This document shows positions 1-8,300 of a DNA stretch of 16,579 bases, in pieces. How positions within the stretch are numbered: the stretch's first letter is position 1; each line of letters starts with the position of its first letter. This DNA comes from Clostridiales bacterium UBA6386 (GTDB lineage: Bacteria > Bacillota > Clostridia > Oscillospirales > Oscillospiraceae), in contig DJQM01000031.1 of NCBI GenBank assembly GCA_002437585.1, positions 1-16,579 of the forward strand, in the 5' to 3' direction. A model generated the notes under the pieces. It was given only the letters and a program-made list of their open reading frames with translations, made no database searches and had not been told where the DNA came from. The position numbers and the translations under genes are program-made.

Positions 1-50
1 CCCTCCATGTGCAAGGGTTTTGCCCGCTTTTTGCCGTTTCCCTTGCTCCT

Positions 51-79
51 ATTATAGCACAGATTGGCGGAAATGTCTT
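51..79 (-). promoter_or_regulatory. Leftward promoter for a gene beyond the window
   Basis: On the minus strand there is a perfect TATAAT at 51-56, preceded by TG one base upstream (extended -10). AAGACA sits at 74-79 with a 17-base spacer. The arms GCAAGGG (11-17) and CCCTTGC (40-46) form an inverted repeat near the expected start point and could be an operator. The promoter lies downstream of the TRAP permease gene, so it would serve a gene to the left of the window. No gene is visible in 1-131 and no terminator is obvious after the permease stop. Confidence 0.5.
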
Positions 80-131
80 GTGGCGCAATAGATTTTGGGC
101 TGGTCAGTAGACATTAGTTAGTCTTTCATTA

Positions 132-2138
132 TTATTCTTCCTCGTCCAGATTAACCTTGGAGGTATCGGCCTCCACATGGACGACCTTCTTGGCGGCGTT
201 TGCCAGTTCGGGGTGAGCGGCAACATACTTCTTCCGGGCGAAAATCTGGAGCACGACGATAACCGCGCCGATGGCCAGACCAATGGCGTCCGTGAAGCCC
301 TCGGGGATGCAGGTGCAGATACCGCCGACCACCAGCAGGATTCTCTGCCACATGGGGATATCGGTGAGCAGATAACCGGCCACGGCAAAGACCAGCATGG
401 CGGTACCCAGAGCCAGAATGCCGGAATCATGGATGATGGCAAGCAGGCCGCCCTCCATCAGAATACCGGGCTGATAGACAAAGGCGAAGGGTGCGAAGAA
501 TGCCACCGAGGCGAAGACCATTCCTCGCCAGCCGGTGTCCCAGGGCTTTGCCTCCGCGATGCCGGCAGCGGTGTAGGAAGCGATGCACACGGGAGGGGTG
601 ATCTGGGCGAAAATGCCAAAGTAGAAGATGAAGAGGTTGGCAGCCAGGGTGCTGATGCCCAGGCTCTTCAGAGTGGGGATGAACAGAACGTAGGCCGTCA
701 GATAGGCCGCCACGGTGGGCAGCGCCATGCCCAGCAGCATGCAGCCCAGCATGGTGATGATCAGGCCGATCCACATCAGGTCGCCGCCCATGGAAGAGAT
801 CACGGAGCTCAGCCGGGTGGCCAGGCCGGAGATGGAGACGATACCGATGATGATGCCGCAGCCGGAGATGGGCTGAGAGGTGTTGGAGGACAGGCGGGTG
901 GCGTTCAGGATCTGCTGAATGATATGGATGGGGCCGTAGCGCATCTTGGGGCTGATGACGTTCAGCACCAGAATGGCGGCAATGCCGTACAGAGCGGAAC
1001 GCTGGAGCGTGCAGCCCATGGCGATGGCGGCAACCAGCACCACAATGGGGCTCAGCAGGTACAGCCGGGGCAGGATGGGCTCGCACTCCAGATCCATTTC
1101 CACGGTTTCACCGGCGTTGGCGCGCTTCTTGGCCAGCATATGCACCAGCAGGAAAATGGCCAGGTAGTACATAATAGCGGGGATGGCGGCAGCCTTGCAG
1201 ATGGCCATGTAGGAAATGCCCAGCATTTCCGCCATCAGGAAAGCGCCGGTGCCCATAATGGGGGGCATGATCTGACCGCCGGTGGAAGCAGCGGCTTCGA
1301 TGGCTCCGGCTTCCTCAGGGGCGTAGCCAACCTTCTTCATCATGGGGATGGTCATTACACCGGTGCCGGCCACGTTGGCGGCGGCAGAGCCGGAGATCAT
1401 GCCCATCAGGCCGGAAGCCATAACGGCTGCCTTGGCAGGGCCGGAGTTGTCGTTGGAGCGGGCACCGAACTTGATGCCGATGTCGATCAGAACCTGGCCG
1501 CCGCCGCAGGTGCCGAACAGGGAGCCGAAGATCATGATCCAGTACATGAAGCCGGAGCCTGCACCGGTGGCGGTGCCGTAGATACCTTCACTGCCCATGA
1601 CCATCAGGTCAGTGAACTTGTTGATGTTCATGCCCTTGTAGAACAGGATGCCGGGCAGCCAGCGAGCCGTCCAGACATAGACGATGAACACACCGATGAA
1701 GATCACCAGGGTCTTGCCCACGGTACGGGCAATGCCCAGCAGAACCAGCAGGATCAGGGTGACGCACTCGAAGATATCGATGGGGTTCACGGGATCCAGG
1801 TAGTTGACCCGCAGGCCAAGTCGGTTGAACTGGCTGATGGCATACCAGATGTGGTAGAAGAAGGTGATGAACACAAACCAGTCGCAGACCTTGTCGAAGA
1901 TTTTGCCGGCCTTGCTGGTGTGCTTGCCGGGATTCAGCAGCACGCACAGGAAGCCGATGCTGGAAACGTGGATAGGACGGACCAGCATGGGAACCATGGG
2001 GTTAATGAACGTTCTGTAAAGCTGGAACAGCAGGTAAGCCAGGGTGACCCACACCGCGGCGGTTGCCCGGGGCGTATCCTTGATCAGGGTCTCCTTGATC
2101 TGCTGCCCAACACTCTTCTTTTCAAGTGTATTGCCCAT
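132..2138 (-). CDS. TRAP transporter permease, fused 4TM/12TM (TAXI type)
   Basis: This encodes a 668-residue integral membrane protein that fuses the small and large subunits of a tripartite ATP-independent periplasmic transporter, driving secondary uptake of an organic acid with ion coupling. Hydrophobic segments run almost throughout. The first few form the DctQ-like part. The rest is DctM-like, with GSAAANVAGTG at about 250-260 and GAIEAAASTGGQIMPPIMG at 278-296, signatures of the fused TAXI-class permeases. The acidic tail ends in DEEE. The ATG at 2138 is chosen because GAAAGGAA lies about 10 bases upstream; an open frame upstream to 2249 has no ribosome site and an atypical leader. The receptor gene lies 222 bases upstream on the same strand, so the two form one transporter. 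The substrate is unknown but is probably the acid degraded by the neighbouring enzymes. Confidence 0.93.
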   Translation of the reverse strand: MGNTLEKKSVGQQIKETLIKDTPRATAAVWVTLAYLLFQLYRTFINPMVPMLVRPIHVSSIGFLCVLLNPGKHTSKAGKIFDKVCDWFVFITFFYHIWYAISQFNRLGLRVNYLDPVNPIDIFECVTLILLVLLGIARTVGKTLVIFIGVFIVYVWTARWLPGILFYKGMNINKFTDLMVMGSEGIYGTATGAGSGFMYWIMIFGSLFGTCGGGQVLIDIGIKFGARSNDNSGPAKAAVMASGLMGMISGSAAANVAGTGVMTIPMMKKVGYAPEEAGAIEAAASTGGQIMPPIMGTGAFLMAEMLGISYMAICKAAAIPAIMYYLAIFLLVHMLAKKRANAGETVEMDLECEPILPRLYLLSPIVVLVAAIAMGCTLQRSALYGIAAILVLNVISPKMRYGPIHIIQQILNATRLSSNTSQPISGCGIIIGIVSISGLATRLSSVISSMGGDLMWIGLIITMLGCMLLGMALPTVAAYLTAYVLFIPTLKSLGISTLAANLFIFYFGIFAQITPPVCIASYTAAGIAEAKPWDTGWRGMVFASVAFFAPFAFVYQPGILMEGGLLAIIHDSGILALGTAMLVFAVAGYLLTDIPMWQRILLVVGGICTCIPEGFTDAIGLAIGAVIVVLQIFARKKYVAAHPELANAAKKVVHVEADTSKVNLDEEE

Positions 2139-2320
2139 AAAAACGATATTCCTTTCGCTCTTGACCGGCCGAAAAGGGCCGTGAGAAATGGGTGGGTGTG
2201 TCGAATTTGGGGTTCCGGGGTATTTCGCTTTCCGCACGGGGCTTTGCACTGGGAAAAAAGCACCTACATTTTCTGAAAAGAGAAAGCCTGTCCGGAAGAA
2301 AGTTGCGGATTTTGGCGTTT

Positions 2321-2343
2321 CCGGGGCGGCAAGGCCGCCCCGG
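2321..2343 (-). repeat. Strong GC-rich stem-loop between receptor and permease genes
   Basis: A perfect inverted repeat has 10-base arms (CCGGGGCGGC and GCCGCCCCGG) and a 3-base loop. It lies 17 bases after the stop of the solute-binding protein gene and about 180 bases before the permease start. No T-run follows on either strand, so it is not a classical terminator. By analogy with other transport operons, it probably protects the 3' end of the receptor transcript and raises receptor over permease levels. The 2139-2360 gap holds this hairpin, a small stem (CGGCC...GGCCG, about 2166-2178) and no gene. Confidence 0.7.
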
Positions 2344-2360
2344 GATCCTTTGGGGAAAAA

Positions 2361-3461
2361 TTACTTGCCGGTGTAGCTGCCGTCAGCGCCCAGGACGCCG
2401 ATGTCCTGGAAGTACTTCACGGCACCGGGGTGCATGGGAACGACCATGGCGTCGAAGTCCACCATGTCGGCGTAGGTGATGCCGCGGTAACCGGCAACAT
2501 CCTCAGACAGCTTGTCAGCGTTCTCAACCAGGATCTTGGTCATGGCGTAGGCCACGTCGTCCTCCATGTCAGAGGAAACGATCTTGGAGGAAGCCTGGCA
2601 GGCGGACTTCATTTCCTCAGTGGTCTGGCCGAAGGAACCAGCGGGGATGGTAGTCTCGGCGTAGCCGCGCTCGCACATACCGGCGATCTCTTCATCGGTC
2701 AGGCCGGAGACGACCATCTTGGCGCTCATGCACAGCTCGGTCAGAGAGGAGGAGGTGGAAACGGTGTGACCGACCATCATATCGGCCTGGCCGTCCTGGA
2801 GCATGTCGCAGCAGGCGGAGCCGTCGGTGAAGGTCACGCTGCCGCCCCAGCTCTCGATATCCTCAACAGTGACGCCGTGGACATCCAGCAGGTACATGAA
2901 GGAAACGTAGTCGGAGGAACCAACGGGCTCGGCAACGAAACGGCAGGGAATCTTCTTCTCGAATACCTCGGCCAGGGTGGCGCAGCCGGTCTTGTCAACA
3001 AAGCTCTGGGTGGCCAGCTCGGCAGTGAACGCGTATTTCACGGTAGCGAACAGGGCACTGATCTTGGAGTAGGGCTCCTTGCCCTCCATGCCAACGGTGC
3101 CGCTCATGGCGTTCTGGCCGGTGCCGAAGTCGCCCATGCCGGCCTCAATCAGGTAGCCTACGCTGGAGCAGCCGCTGGAGATGGTCTCCTGGGTGATGGT
3201 GGAACCGGCAGGCAAGTTCTCCTGCAGAACCTTGCCCTCGGAAGCCAGCGTGATGTAGTCATCGGTGCCGGCGCCCTGGCTCAGCAGAGTCAGATTGACA
3301 GGCTTAGTCAGGCCGGTATCGGCAGCCTCAGCGGCGGTAGCGTCGGTCTTGGCGGCCTCGGTGGCAGCGGGCTGGGCAGCGGGGGTCTCGGTCTTGGAGC
3401 CGCAGGCAGCCAGAGACAGGACCATGGCCAGCGCGAGGATCATGGCGAGTACTTTTTTCAT
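2361..3461 (-). CDS. TAXI family TRAP transporter solute-binding lipoprotein
   Basis: This encodes the extracytoplasmic receptor of the TRAP system, 366 residues. A lipoprotein signal peptide is clear: MKK, a hydrophobic core, then LAAC with the lipidated Cys at residue 20. A low-complexity Ala/Thr/Glu/Pro linker of about 30 residues follows, as expected for a membrane-tethered receptor in a Gram-positive cell. The mature domain runs from about residue 52 (VNLTLLSQGAG) to the C-terminal MHPGAVKYFQDIG, which matches the end of TAXI receptors. AGGGAG lies upstream of the ATG. It is 66 bases downstream of the pdxA2-type gene and upstream of the permease, so it is probably co-transcribed with both. 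A small stem (CCGGC...GCCGG, 3504-3516) lies in the gap upstream. TAXI receptors bind diverse anions, so the ligand is not predicted. Confidence 0.92.
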   Translation of the reverse strand: MKKVLAMILALAMVLSLAACGSKTETPAAQPAATEAAKTDATAAEAADTGLTKPVNLTLLSQGAGTDDYITLASEGKVLQENLPAGSTITQETISSGCSSVGYLIEAGMGDFGTGQNAMSGTVGMEGKEPYSKISALFATVKYAFTAELATQSFVDKTGCATLAEVFEKKIPCRFVAEPVGSSDYVSFMYLLDVHGVTVEDIESWGGSVTFTDGSACCDMLQDGQADMMVGHTVSTSSSLTELCMSAKMVVSGLTDEEIAGMCERGYAETTIPAGSFGQTTEEMKSACQASSKIVSSDMEDDVAYAMTKILVENADKLSEDVAGYRGITYADMVDFDAMVVPMHPGAVKYFQDIGVLGADGSYTGK

Positions 3462-3527
3462 TTGTTGTCTTCTCCCTTCGAATGTAGGTTCTTTATTTCT
3501 CTACCGGCTGTGCCGGATAAAGACGAA

Positions 3528-4610
3528 TTACTTTTCCGCCCTGGCGTTTGCCATGCGGATACCGTAGTCCATGGCGTTGACCAGGCTCAGCTCGTTGGCG
3601 TGGCCGTCGCCCGCATGACCAAAGCCGGTGCCGTGATCCACGGAGGCACGGATGATGGGCAGACCCAGGGTCACGTTCACGCCGGCCACGGCGTCCCAGT
3701 GACCCTCGGCCTTGTTGTACACAAAGCCCTTGACCTTCAGGGGGATATGTCCCTGGTCGTGATACATGACCACCACGATGTCATACCAGCCGCCCAGAGC
3801 CTTGGAGAACACGGTGTCAGGAGGGGTGGGCTTCTTTTCCACAATGTTGATGCCCTCGGCCATGGCCTCGTCGATGGCAGGCTGAATCTCCTCGATCTCC
3901 TCCCGGCCGAACATGCCGTTCTCGCCGCAGTGGGGGTTCAGGCCGGCAACCGCCAGCTTGGGCGCCTGGATGCCGATGGCCTTGCAGCCTTCATTGGCAA
4001 TGCGGATCACGTCCAGCACCCGATCCTTCTTCACCAGGTCACAGGCCTGGCGCAGGGAAACATGGGTAGAAACGTGAACCACCCGCAGATCCTCGTGAGC
4101 CAGCATCATGGTGTACTTGCTGGTGCCGGTATACTCAGCGTAGATTTCCGTGTGTCCGGAATAGTGGTGACCGGCCATGTTGATGGCTTCCTTGCTCAGG
4201 GCATTGGTAATGGTGGCATCCACCTGACCCTTCATGGCCAGGTCAATGACCTTCACCACATACCGGAAAGCCGCCTCGCCGCCCAGGGCGGTGGCGCCCA
4301 GCCGGAAGGGCTTGGGATGCTCCGGGTCACCCGGAATCTCCTCAGGCTTTACAATGCCCATGTCGTACACGTCGATGATGCCATACTCAAAGTTGGCATC
4401 CTCCACCGCGTGGATGGGGCGCACCTTCATATCAATGCCGGAGACCGCCTTGGCAGCCTTCACGGCGTATTCCATGCAGCTGATGTCGCCGATGACCAGG
4501 GGACGGCACCGGTCATAGACCCTTTTGTCCGCCAGAGCCTTCACGGTGATCTCCGGACCGTTGCCGAAGGGGTCGCCCATGGTTATGCCCAGAATCGGTT
4601 TTTGCTCCAT
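3528..4610 (-). CDS. pdxA2: PdxA2-type four-carbon acid 4-phosphate dehydrogenase
   Basis: This encodes a 360-residue member of the 4-hydroxythreonine-4-phosphate dehydrogenase family. Visible family motifs are ITMGDPFGNGPEI (9-21), GHTE (152-155), STHVSL with H183, GLNPHCGE with H227, YHDQGH with H284, and RASVDHGTGF (321-330). H183, H227 and H284 correspond to the divalent-metal ligands known in PdxA. The NAD-dependent reaction oxidises the 3-hydroxyl and decarboxylates the product. Linkage to a DUF1537 kinase, rather than to other vitamin B6 genes, argues for PdxA2, which acts on D-threonate or D-erythronate 4-phosphate and yields dihydroxyacetone phosphate and CO2. A biosynthetic PdxA role is less likely. 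The start is supported by an AGGTAGG-like site upstream of the ATG. Confidence 0.9.
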   Translation of the reverse strand: MEQKPILGITMGDPFGNGPEITVKALADKRVYDRCRPLVIGDISCMEYAVKAAKAVSGIDMKVRPIHAVEDANFEYGIIDVYDMGIVKPEEIPGDPEHPKPFRLGATALGGEAAFRYVVKVIDLAMKGQVDATITNALSKEAINMAGHHYSGHTEIYAEYTGTSKYTMMLAHEDLRVVHVSTHVSLRQACDLVKKDRVLDVIRIANEGCKAIGIQAPKLAVAGLNPHCGENGMFGREEIEEIQPAIDEAMAEGINIVEKKPTPPDTVFSKALGGWYDIVVVMYHDQGHIPLKVKGFVYNKAEGHWDAVAGVNVTLGLPIIRASVDHGTGFGHAGDGHANELSLVNAMDYGIRMANARAEK

Positions 4611-4652
4611 TTGAACTACCTACCTTTTTGCAGTCTGATTGCCTATAAGAAA

Positions 4653-4687
4653 TTTCAGTGAGTATAATTCTTTTCAGTGAGTATAAT
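4653..4687. repeat. Tandem 16-base direct repeat between pdxA2 and alcohol dehydrogenase genes
   Basis: TTTCAGTGAGTATAAT occurs exactly twice, at 4653-4668 and 4672-4687, with a period of 19 bases. Both copies lie in the 82-base gap between the alcohol dehydrogenase stop and the PdxA2 start. The spacing is close to two helical turns, so the copies could be paired protein sites, or simply a recent slippage duplication. Each copy contains TATAAT on the plus strand, but no matching -35 element is evident. Confidence 0.8.
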
Positions 4688-4692
4688 CTGTC

Positions 4693-5853
4693 TTAATGAA
4701 GAATCTGTGAATAAATGGCACGGGCATCCTCGGGGGTGACAACGCGCATGTTATTCACCAGCAGCCGGGTCACCTGCATACCGGCCTCCACCAGGCCGTC
4801 CAGGTCTTCCACCGGCACATTGAACTCGGTCAGGCTGGTGGGAATATCCAGATGGCGGACGATTTCGCCCATGCGCCTGACAACCCAGTCGCTCTTCTCC
4901 TCCTTGGTGACGCAGGTCTTTTCCCCATGAACCACCCGGTCATAGGCCTGAGCCAGCTTGTCCCGGATGGCGGGCTCGTTGAACTCCATGACGGGCACCA
5001 GCAAAATGGCGTTGGATACGCCGTGGGCAATGTGGTACTTGCCGCCCAGAGGATAGCTCAGAGCGTGAACGGCGGTGGTGCCGGAGCAGGCGATGGCAAC
5101 GCCGGCATAGAAGGCGGCAATCTGCATGTTGTTCTTGGCGTCCATGGCTTCCTTGTCGTCGCAGGCGGCTTCGATGTTGTTCATGATGAGGTCGAAGGCC
5201 TGGAGCGCGAACATATCGCTGAAGGGGTTGGCCTTGTTGCTGGTGAAGCACTCGATGGCGTGCGCCATGGCGTCAATGCCCGTAGCCGCGGCGATCTTCC
5301 GGGGCAGGTTCTTGATCATCACGGCATCCAGGATAACGTAATCGGGCACCATGCTGCCGTTGACGATACCAGCCTTCAGCTCCTTCTCAGGCACGGCCAC
5401 AATGGCGTTGGGAGTCGCCTCGGAACCGGTGCCGGCGGTGGTGGGGATCAGGCAGGTCTTCACGGTCTTCACCGCCAGACCCGGGTTATCCAGCAGATCC
5501 CCTACGGTGTAGTCCTCGGTGGCGAGCAAACTTGCCAGCTTGGCCGTATCCATGGCACTGCCGCCGCCCACGGCCACAATGAAATCCGCGCCGGAGGCCT
5601 TGAACTGATCCACCAGCTTCTGCACCTGGGAATAGGTGGGCTCCGGAGGCAGATCGGAGATTACGATGGTCTCCACCCCCGCTTCCTTCAGCTGGGCAAG
5701 AGGCAGCTCCACCAGACCCGTGCTCAGAATGCCCTTGTCCGTGAAAATTGCCACCTTTTTTGCTCCCGCGACTACGGATTTCAGATTGCTCAGGGCATTT
5801 TTGCCGCTGTACACCGTCCGGGGTAATGTTACATTGTAGGTTTCGACAGCCAT
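4693..5853 (-). CDS. Iron-containing alcohol dehydrogenase
   Basis: This encodes a 386-residue group III (Fe-ADH) dehydrogenase, the usual length for the family. The N-terminal nucleotide-binding half carries GGGSAMDTAK (96-105). The C-terminal half has the metal site D194, H198, H263 and H277, in GIDAMAHAIE and YPLGGKYHIAHG. The motif PTTAGTGSEATP (137-148) is also typical. The enzyme interconverts a primary alcohol or hydroxy acid and an aldehyde with NAD(P). In this operon it plausibly reduces an aldehyde released by one of the DHDPS-type lyases, or oxidises a hydroxy acid entering the pathway. The ATG at 5853 has AAAGGAG upstream. The DUF1537 kinase gene lies 49 bases upstream, consistent with one transcript. 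The specific substrate is not predictable. Confidence 0.93.
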   Translation of the reverse strand: MAVETYNVTLPRTVYSGKNALSNLKSVVAGAKKVAIFTDKGILSTGLVELPLAQLKEAGVETIVISDLPPEPTYSQVQKLVDQFKASGADFIVAVGGGSAMDTAKLASLLATEDYTVGDLLDNPGLAVKTVKTCLIPTTAGTGSEATPNAIVAVPEKELKAGIVNGSMVPDYVILDAVMIKNLPRKIAAATGIDAMAHAIECFTSNKANPFSDMFALQAFDLIMNNIEAACDDKEAMDAKNNMQIAAFYAGVAIACSGTTAVHALSYPLGGKYHIAHGVSNAILLVPVMEFNEPAIRDKLAQAYDRVVHGEKTCVTKEEKSDWVVRRMGEIVRHLDIPTSLTEFNVPVEDLDGLVEAGMQVTRLLVNNMRVVTPEDARAIYSQILH

Positions 5854-5902
5854 TTGAAAAGCTCCTTTCTCTTTGAAAAAACAACTTTAATGCGGTTTCC
5901 CG

Positions 5903-7177
5903 TCAGGCTCCCGCGAACTGAGACCGGGTCACAGACTCCGTCTCCCTCTGCAGGGTGACCAGCAGGTCTTTCTCGCCGAAGCCGCCGGATTTGGAAATGA
6001 TTTCATATTCCCTGCCCTGATAGGCGATCCGGGAAAGCACTACGCCAGGCTGAATCTCACAGACCGGTGTCAGCTCGTGGCAGCCGATGGAGTCCAGAAA
6101 GGCAAGCAGGGTGTCGCCGCCGATAATCATGAAGCAGGCATCCGCCCCCCGGTCGATGAGCTCCTTCAGAATCCGGCCCATCTGGCAGGAAATCCGCTGC
6201 CGGATGTCCTCCAGACTCAGCTCCTCGGTGCCGAAGAGCACCTGCTCCTGCCCCATTTGCAGGGAATCAATCATCAGATAGGGGGACTGGCAGTAGAGTG
6301 TCCACAAATAGTCCATCATCATGGCATCGCTGCCGGTGTTGAGTCTGCCGCCGCTGAGAAGCCGGTCGGCAGGAATATGCACCCGGCGGTAACCCCGCTG
6401 CTCACCGTAGTCCATCTGACTGGAGGAAATAGGGTTCACGCTGCCGCAGAGCACCACCAGGCGGCTGACCTTGACCCGACATTGGGTTTTTTCCCCCATG
6501 TGGAGCCCCAGGTATCCGGGCAGGCTTTCCGCCAGCCCTGCGCAGCCGGCCAGCAGCTTCAGGCAGCCCAGGCGATACAGGGTCTGCGCCTCCCGTTCCA
6601 TATCCTGGCGGGACGCGCAATCAAACAGGTAAATACATCGCTTCTTTCCGGGGCAAAAGGAATTCAGTGCTTCCGGCGAGACCACCTCCACCGGCACGTC
6701 GCATTGCAGGTGCAGCAGATCCGGAACCCGGCTTTCCGTCACCGGCTCGAAGGGATCCTGGCCGAAGACGCTCTGATCCACAGGAACGCCGTCGATGTAA
6801 TGGACGCCGTCCACGGTGATCCGGTTCATGCCGGGCAGAGCCGGAATGAAGCAAAGGCTTGTTTCTCCGCTGCCATCCAGCACCGCGCCCAGTTCTGCGC
6901 CGATGTTTCCCCGGAGGGCGGAGTCGGTTTTCTTATAGATGCAGCCAATACGAGCGGCGGCCGCCCGCTGGGCTATGGGGCGAATCATGTCGTAGGCTTC
7001 CCGGGGCGGCAGGTGACGGGTGGGAGCGCAAAGCACCAGAACCTCCTCGGCGATTTCCTGCCGGAAGTCCGTCTGGGTATCGGTGGATACCTTGGTTCCG
7101 GCACCTGCCGCGGAGAACTTCACGCCCGTGTCCAGTGCCCCGGTGAAGTCATCGGAAATGATCAGCAATTTAATCAT
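5903..7177 (-). CDS. Four-carbon acid sugar kinase (DUF1537 family)
   Basis: This encodes a 424-residue kinase of the DtnK/DenK/OtnK type, which phosphorylates the 4-hydroxyl of a C4 aldonate with ATP. The N-terminal substrate-binding domain shows ISDDFTGALD (7-16) and KKTDSALRGNIG (82-93). The C-terminal nucleotide-binding domain shows CGSVNP (244-249), IIGGDT (351-356) and SKSGGFG (395-401), corresponding to the family's GGDT and K-x-GxFG motifs. With the PdxA2-type dehydrogenase two genes away, it fits D-threonate or D-erythronate kinase. Routes through L-threonate or 2-oxo-tetronate use different partner genes that are absent here. GGTGG lies upstream of the ATG. A 208-base gap with a long imperfect hairpin separates it from the upstream lyase gene, so its expression may be adjusted separately. 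Confidence 0.9.
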   Translation of the reverse strand: MIKLLIISDDFTGALDTGVKFSAAGAGTKVSTDTQTDFRQEIAEEVLVLCAPTRHLPPREAYDMIRPIAQRAAAARIGCIYKKTDSALRGNIGAELGAVLDGSGETSLCFIPALPGMNRITVDGVHYIDGVPVDQSVFGQDPFEPVTESRVPDLLHLQCDVPVEVVSPEALNSFCPGKKRCIYLFDCASRQDMEREAQTLYRLGCLKLLAGCAGLAESLPGYLGLHMGEKTQCRVKVSRLVVLCGSVNPISSSQMDYGEQRGYRRVHIPADRLLSGGRLNTGSDAMMMDYLWTLYCQSPYLMIDSLQMGQEQVLFGTEELSLEDIRQRISCQMGRILKELIDRGADACFMIIGGDTLLAFLDSIGCHELTPVCEIQPGVVLSRIAYQGREYEIISKSGGFGEKDLLVTLQRETESVTRSQFAGA

Positions 7178-7263
7178 GTATCATAACCACCAAATTTAGG
7201 TTTTAGGGAAGCTCTGATTCAATCGACAAGAGCTGGCAGCGAGAGATTTTGTTCCCAGGCGAG

Positions 7264-7309
7264 GTTTGGAAAACGGTGGAATACTGTATGTATTTCCCGT
7301 TTTTCAAAC
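7264..7309 (-). repeat. Long imperfect inverted repeat in the lyase-kinase gap
   Basis: Three paired blocks are nested in register: GTTTG/CAAAC, AAAACGG/CCGTTTT and AATAC/GTATT. They are separated by a single G-T position and a small internal loop, and close on TGTAT. The 17 paired positions make a 46-base hairpin or an extended protein-binding dyad. No T-run follows on the minus strand, so it is not a standard terminator. It is the only structure I can support in the 7178-7385 gap. No convincing promoter for the kinase gene was found there. Confidence 0.65.
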
Positions 7310-7385
7310 TGATGACTGGGGGCAAAAGATCCGCTGTCCAGCCGCCGACGATTAATTCAGAGTTTCCTTCGGTGTTGAAGTTGGC

Positions 7386-8297
7386 TTATTGCCAATACTG
7401 GGGCAGACGATCCCGGATGTGCAGTGCCCGGTCGATCATCTCCTCGATGTAGCTGGCCTGAATGGCGTCCACTGCGAAGGGAGCCCGGAATTTTGTGGTG
7501 GTATACAGCCCCAGCCGCTGGAAATACCGCTTGTGCAGAGACAGATTCGCACTGTCCGACTGGCGGGTAAACACGATGATGGGCAGGATGTCGAAGAACA
7601 GCTTCATAGCCGCCTCCCGGCTCTTCCCGTGGTACAGCCGGTACACATTCACAAACAGCTCAAACAGGCCTGAGGGCATCAGGGCATGAATGCCCCGGTC
7701 AAAGGCCTCAATCATCTGATCGCTGCCCCAGGAGCCGCTGACATTCATTCGGCCGTCGGTGGCCTTCAGAATGGCGGTGTAGTCCGCCCCGGGGTTGGCA
7801 GTCTCGATCTTGATGCAGCGGAAGCTTTCAAATTCATCGAACATGGACTTGACGAAGGCCGCGCTCAGCTCGTTGTCCTTGGTATCCTGCAGGCACAGGA
7901 AGGGCGGATGGAGCGCATCCACCGCCGCCACCAGCTCCCGGTAGCTTTCCTCGGTAACCGTAGGCATAAAGATGTTCACGCCGTCCACACCCAGATCCAG
8001 ATACCGCTTGGCCTGCTCCACGCAGTCGTCCTTGGTTTTGCCCCGGACGTTGGGCATGACGATGCCCCGGCCAGCCTGGTGGGTCACCGCAAGAAGCTCC
8101 GTGACCATGCGGTAGCGTTCCTCATTGGTCAGCTCGTCAATCTCGCTGGCAAAGCAGGGGGCGAGGAAGCCGGAAATCCCGGCCTCCAGGGCTGCCTCTG
8201 CCGTCCGGCGCAGATCCGACCAGTTGATGGTCAGATCATCGTTGAAGGGCGTGGTCACGGTGGTGATCACACCCCGCATGGGATAAAGCTCTTTCAT
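7386..8297 (-). CDS. Dihydrodipicolinate synthase family lyase, paralogue 1
   Basis: This encodes a 303-residue TIM-barrel protein of the DHDPS/N-acetylneuraminate lyase family, whose members form or cleave carbon bonds next to a pyruvate Schiff base. The fold markers GVITTVTTPF (9-18), LDLGVDGVNI (100-109) and the Schiff-base Lys K163 in CIKIE are present. The strand that normally carries the catalytic YNxP reads FLCLQDTK, so the Tyr is absent. The GTTGE-like loop reads APCFASE. The protein is closely similar to the next gene upstream, including DGRMNVSGSWGS and GIHALMPSG. Its start lies 3 bases after that gene's stop, indicating translational coupling; an AAGG just before the ATG is its only ribosome site. 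It is probably a 2-keto-3-deoxy acid aldolase or dehydratase rather than lysine-pathway DapA. Confidence 0.87.
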   Translation of the reverse strand: MKELYPMRGVITTVTTPFNDDLTINWSDLRRTAEAALEAGISGFLAPCFASEIDELTNEERYRMVTELLAVTHQAGRGIVMPNVRGKTKDDCVEQAKRYLDLGVDGVNIFMPTVTEESYRELVAAVDALHPPFLCLQDTKDNELSAAFVKSMFDEFESFRCIKIETANPGADYTAILKATDGRMNVSGSWGSDQMIEAFDRGIHALMPSGLFELFVNVYRLYHGKSREAAMKLFFDILPIIVFTRQSDSANLSLHKRYFQRLGLYTTTKFRAPFAVDAIQASYIEEMIDRALHIRDRLPQYWQ

Positions 8298-8300
8298 ACC

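Noticed and set aside
177..2276. Very long plus-strand open frame (699 residues) opposite the TRAP permease gene
   Set aside because: It is His/Gly/Gln/Asp-rich with no recognisable fold, and it mirrors the codon bias of a well-supported minus-strand membrane protein. It is a shadow of that gene.
3528..4610. Calling the PdxA-family gene a vitamin B6 biosynthesis gene
   Set aside because: No other pyridoxine gene is near, while a DUF1537 kinase is two genes away, the hallmark of PdxA2 in aldonate catabolism.
2430..4661. 743-residue plus-strand open frame opposite the receptor and PdxA2 genes
   Set aside because: It spans two unrelated minus-strand genes with clear motifs, has low-complexity composition, and is best explained as an antisense shadow in GC-rich DNA.
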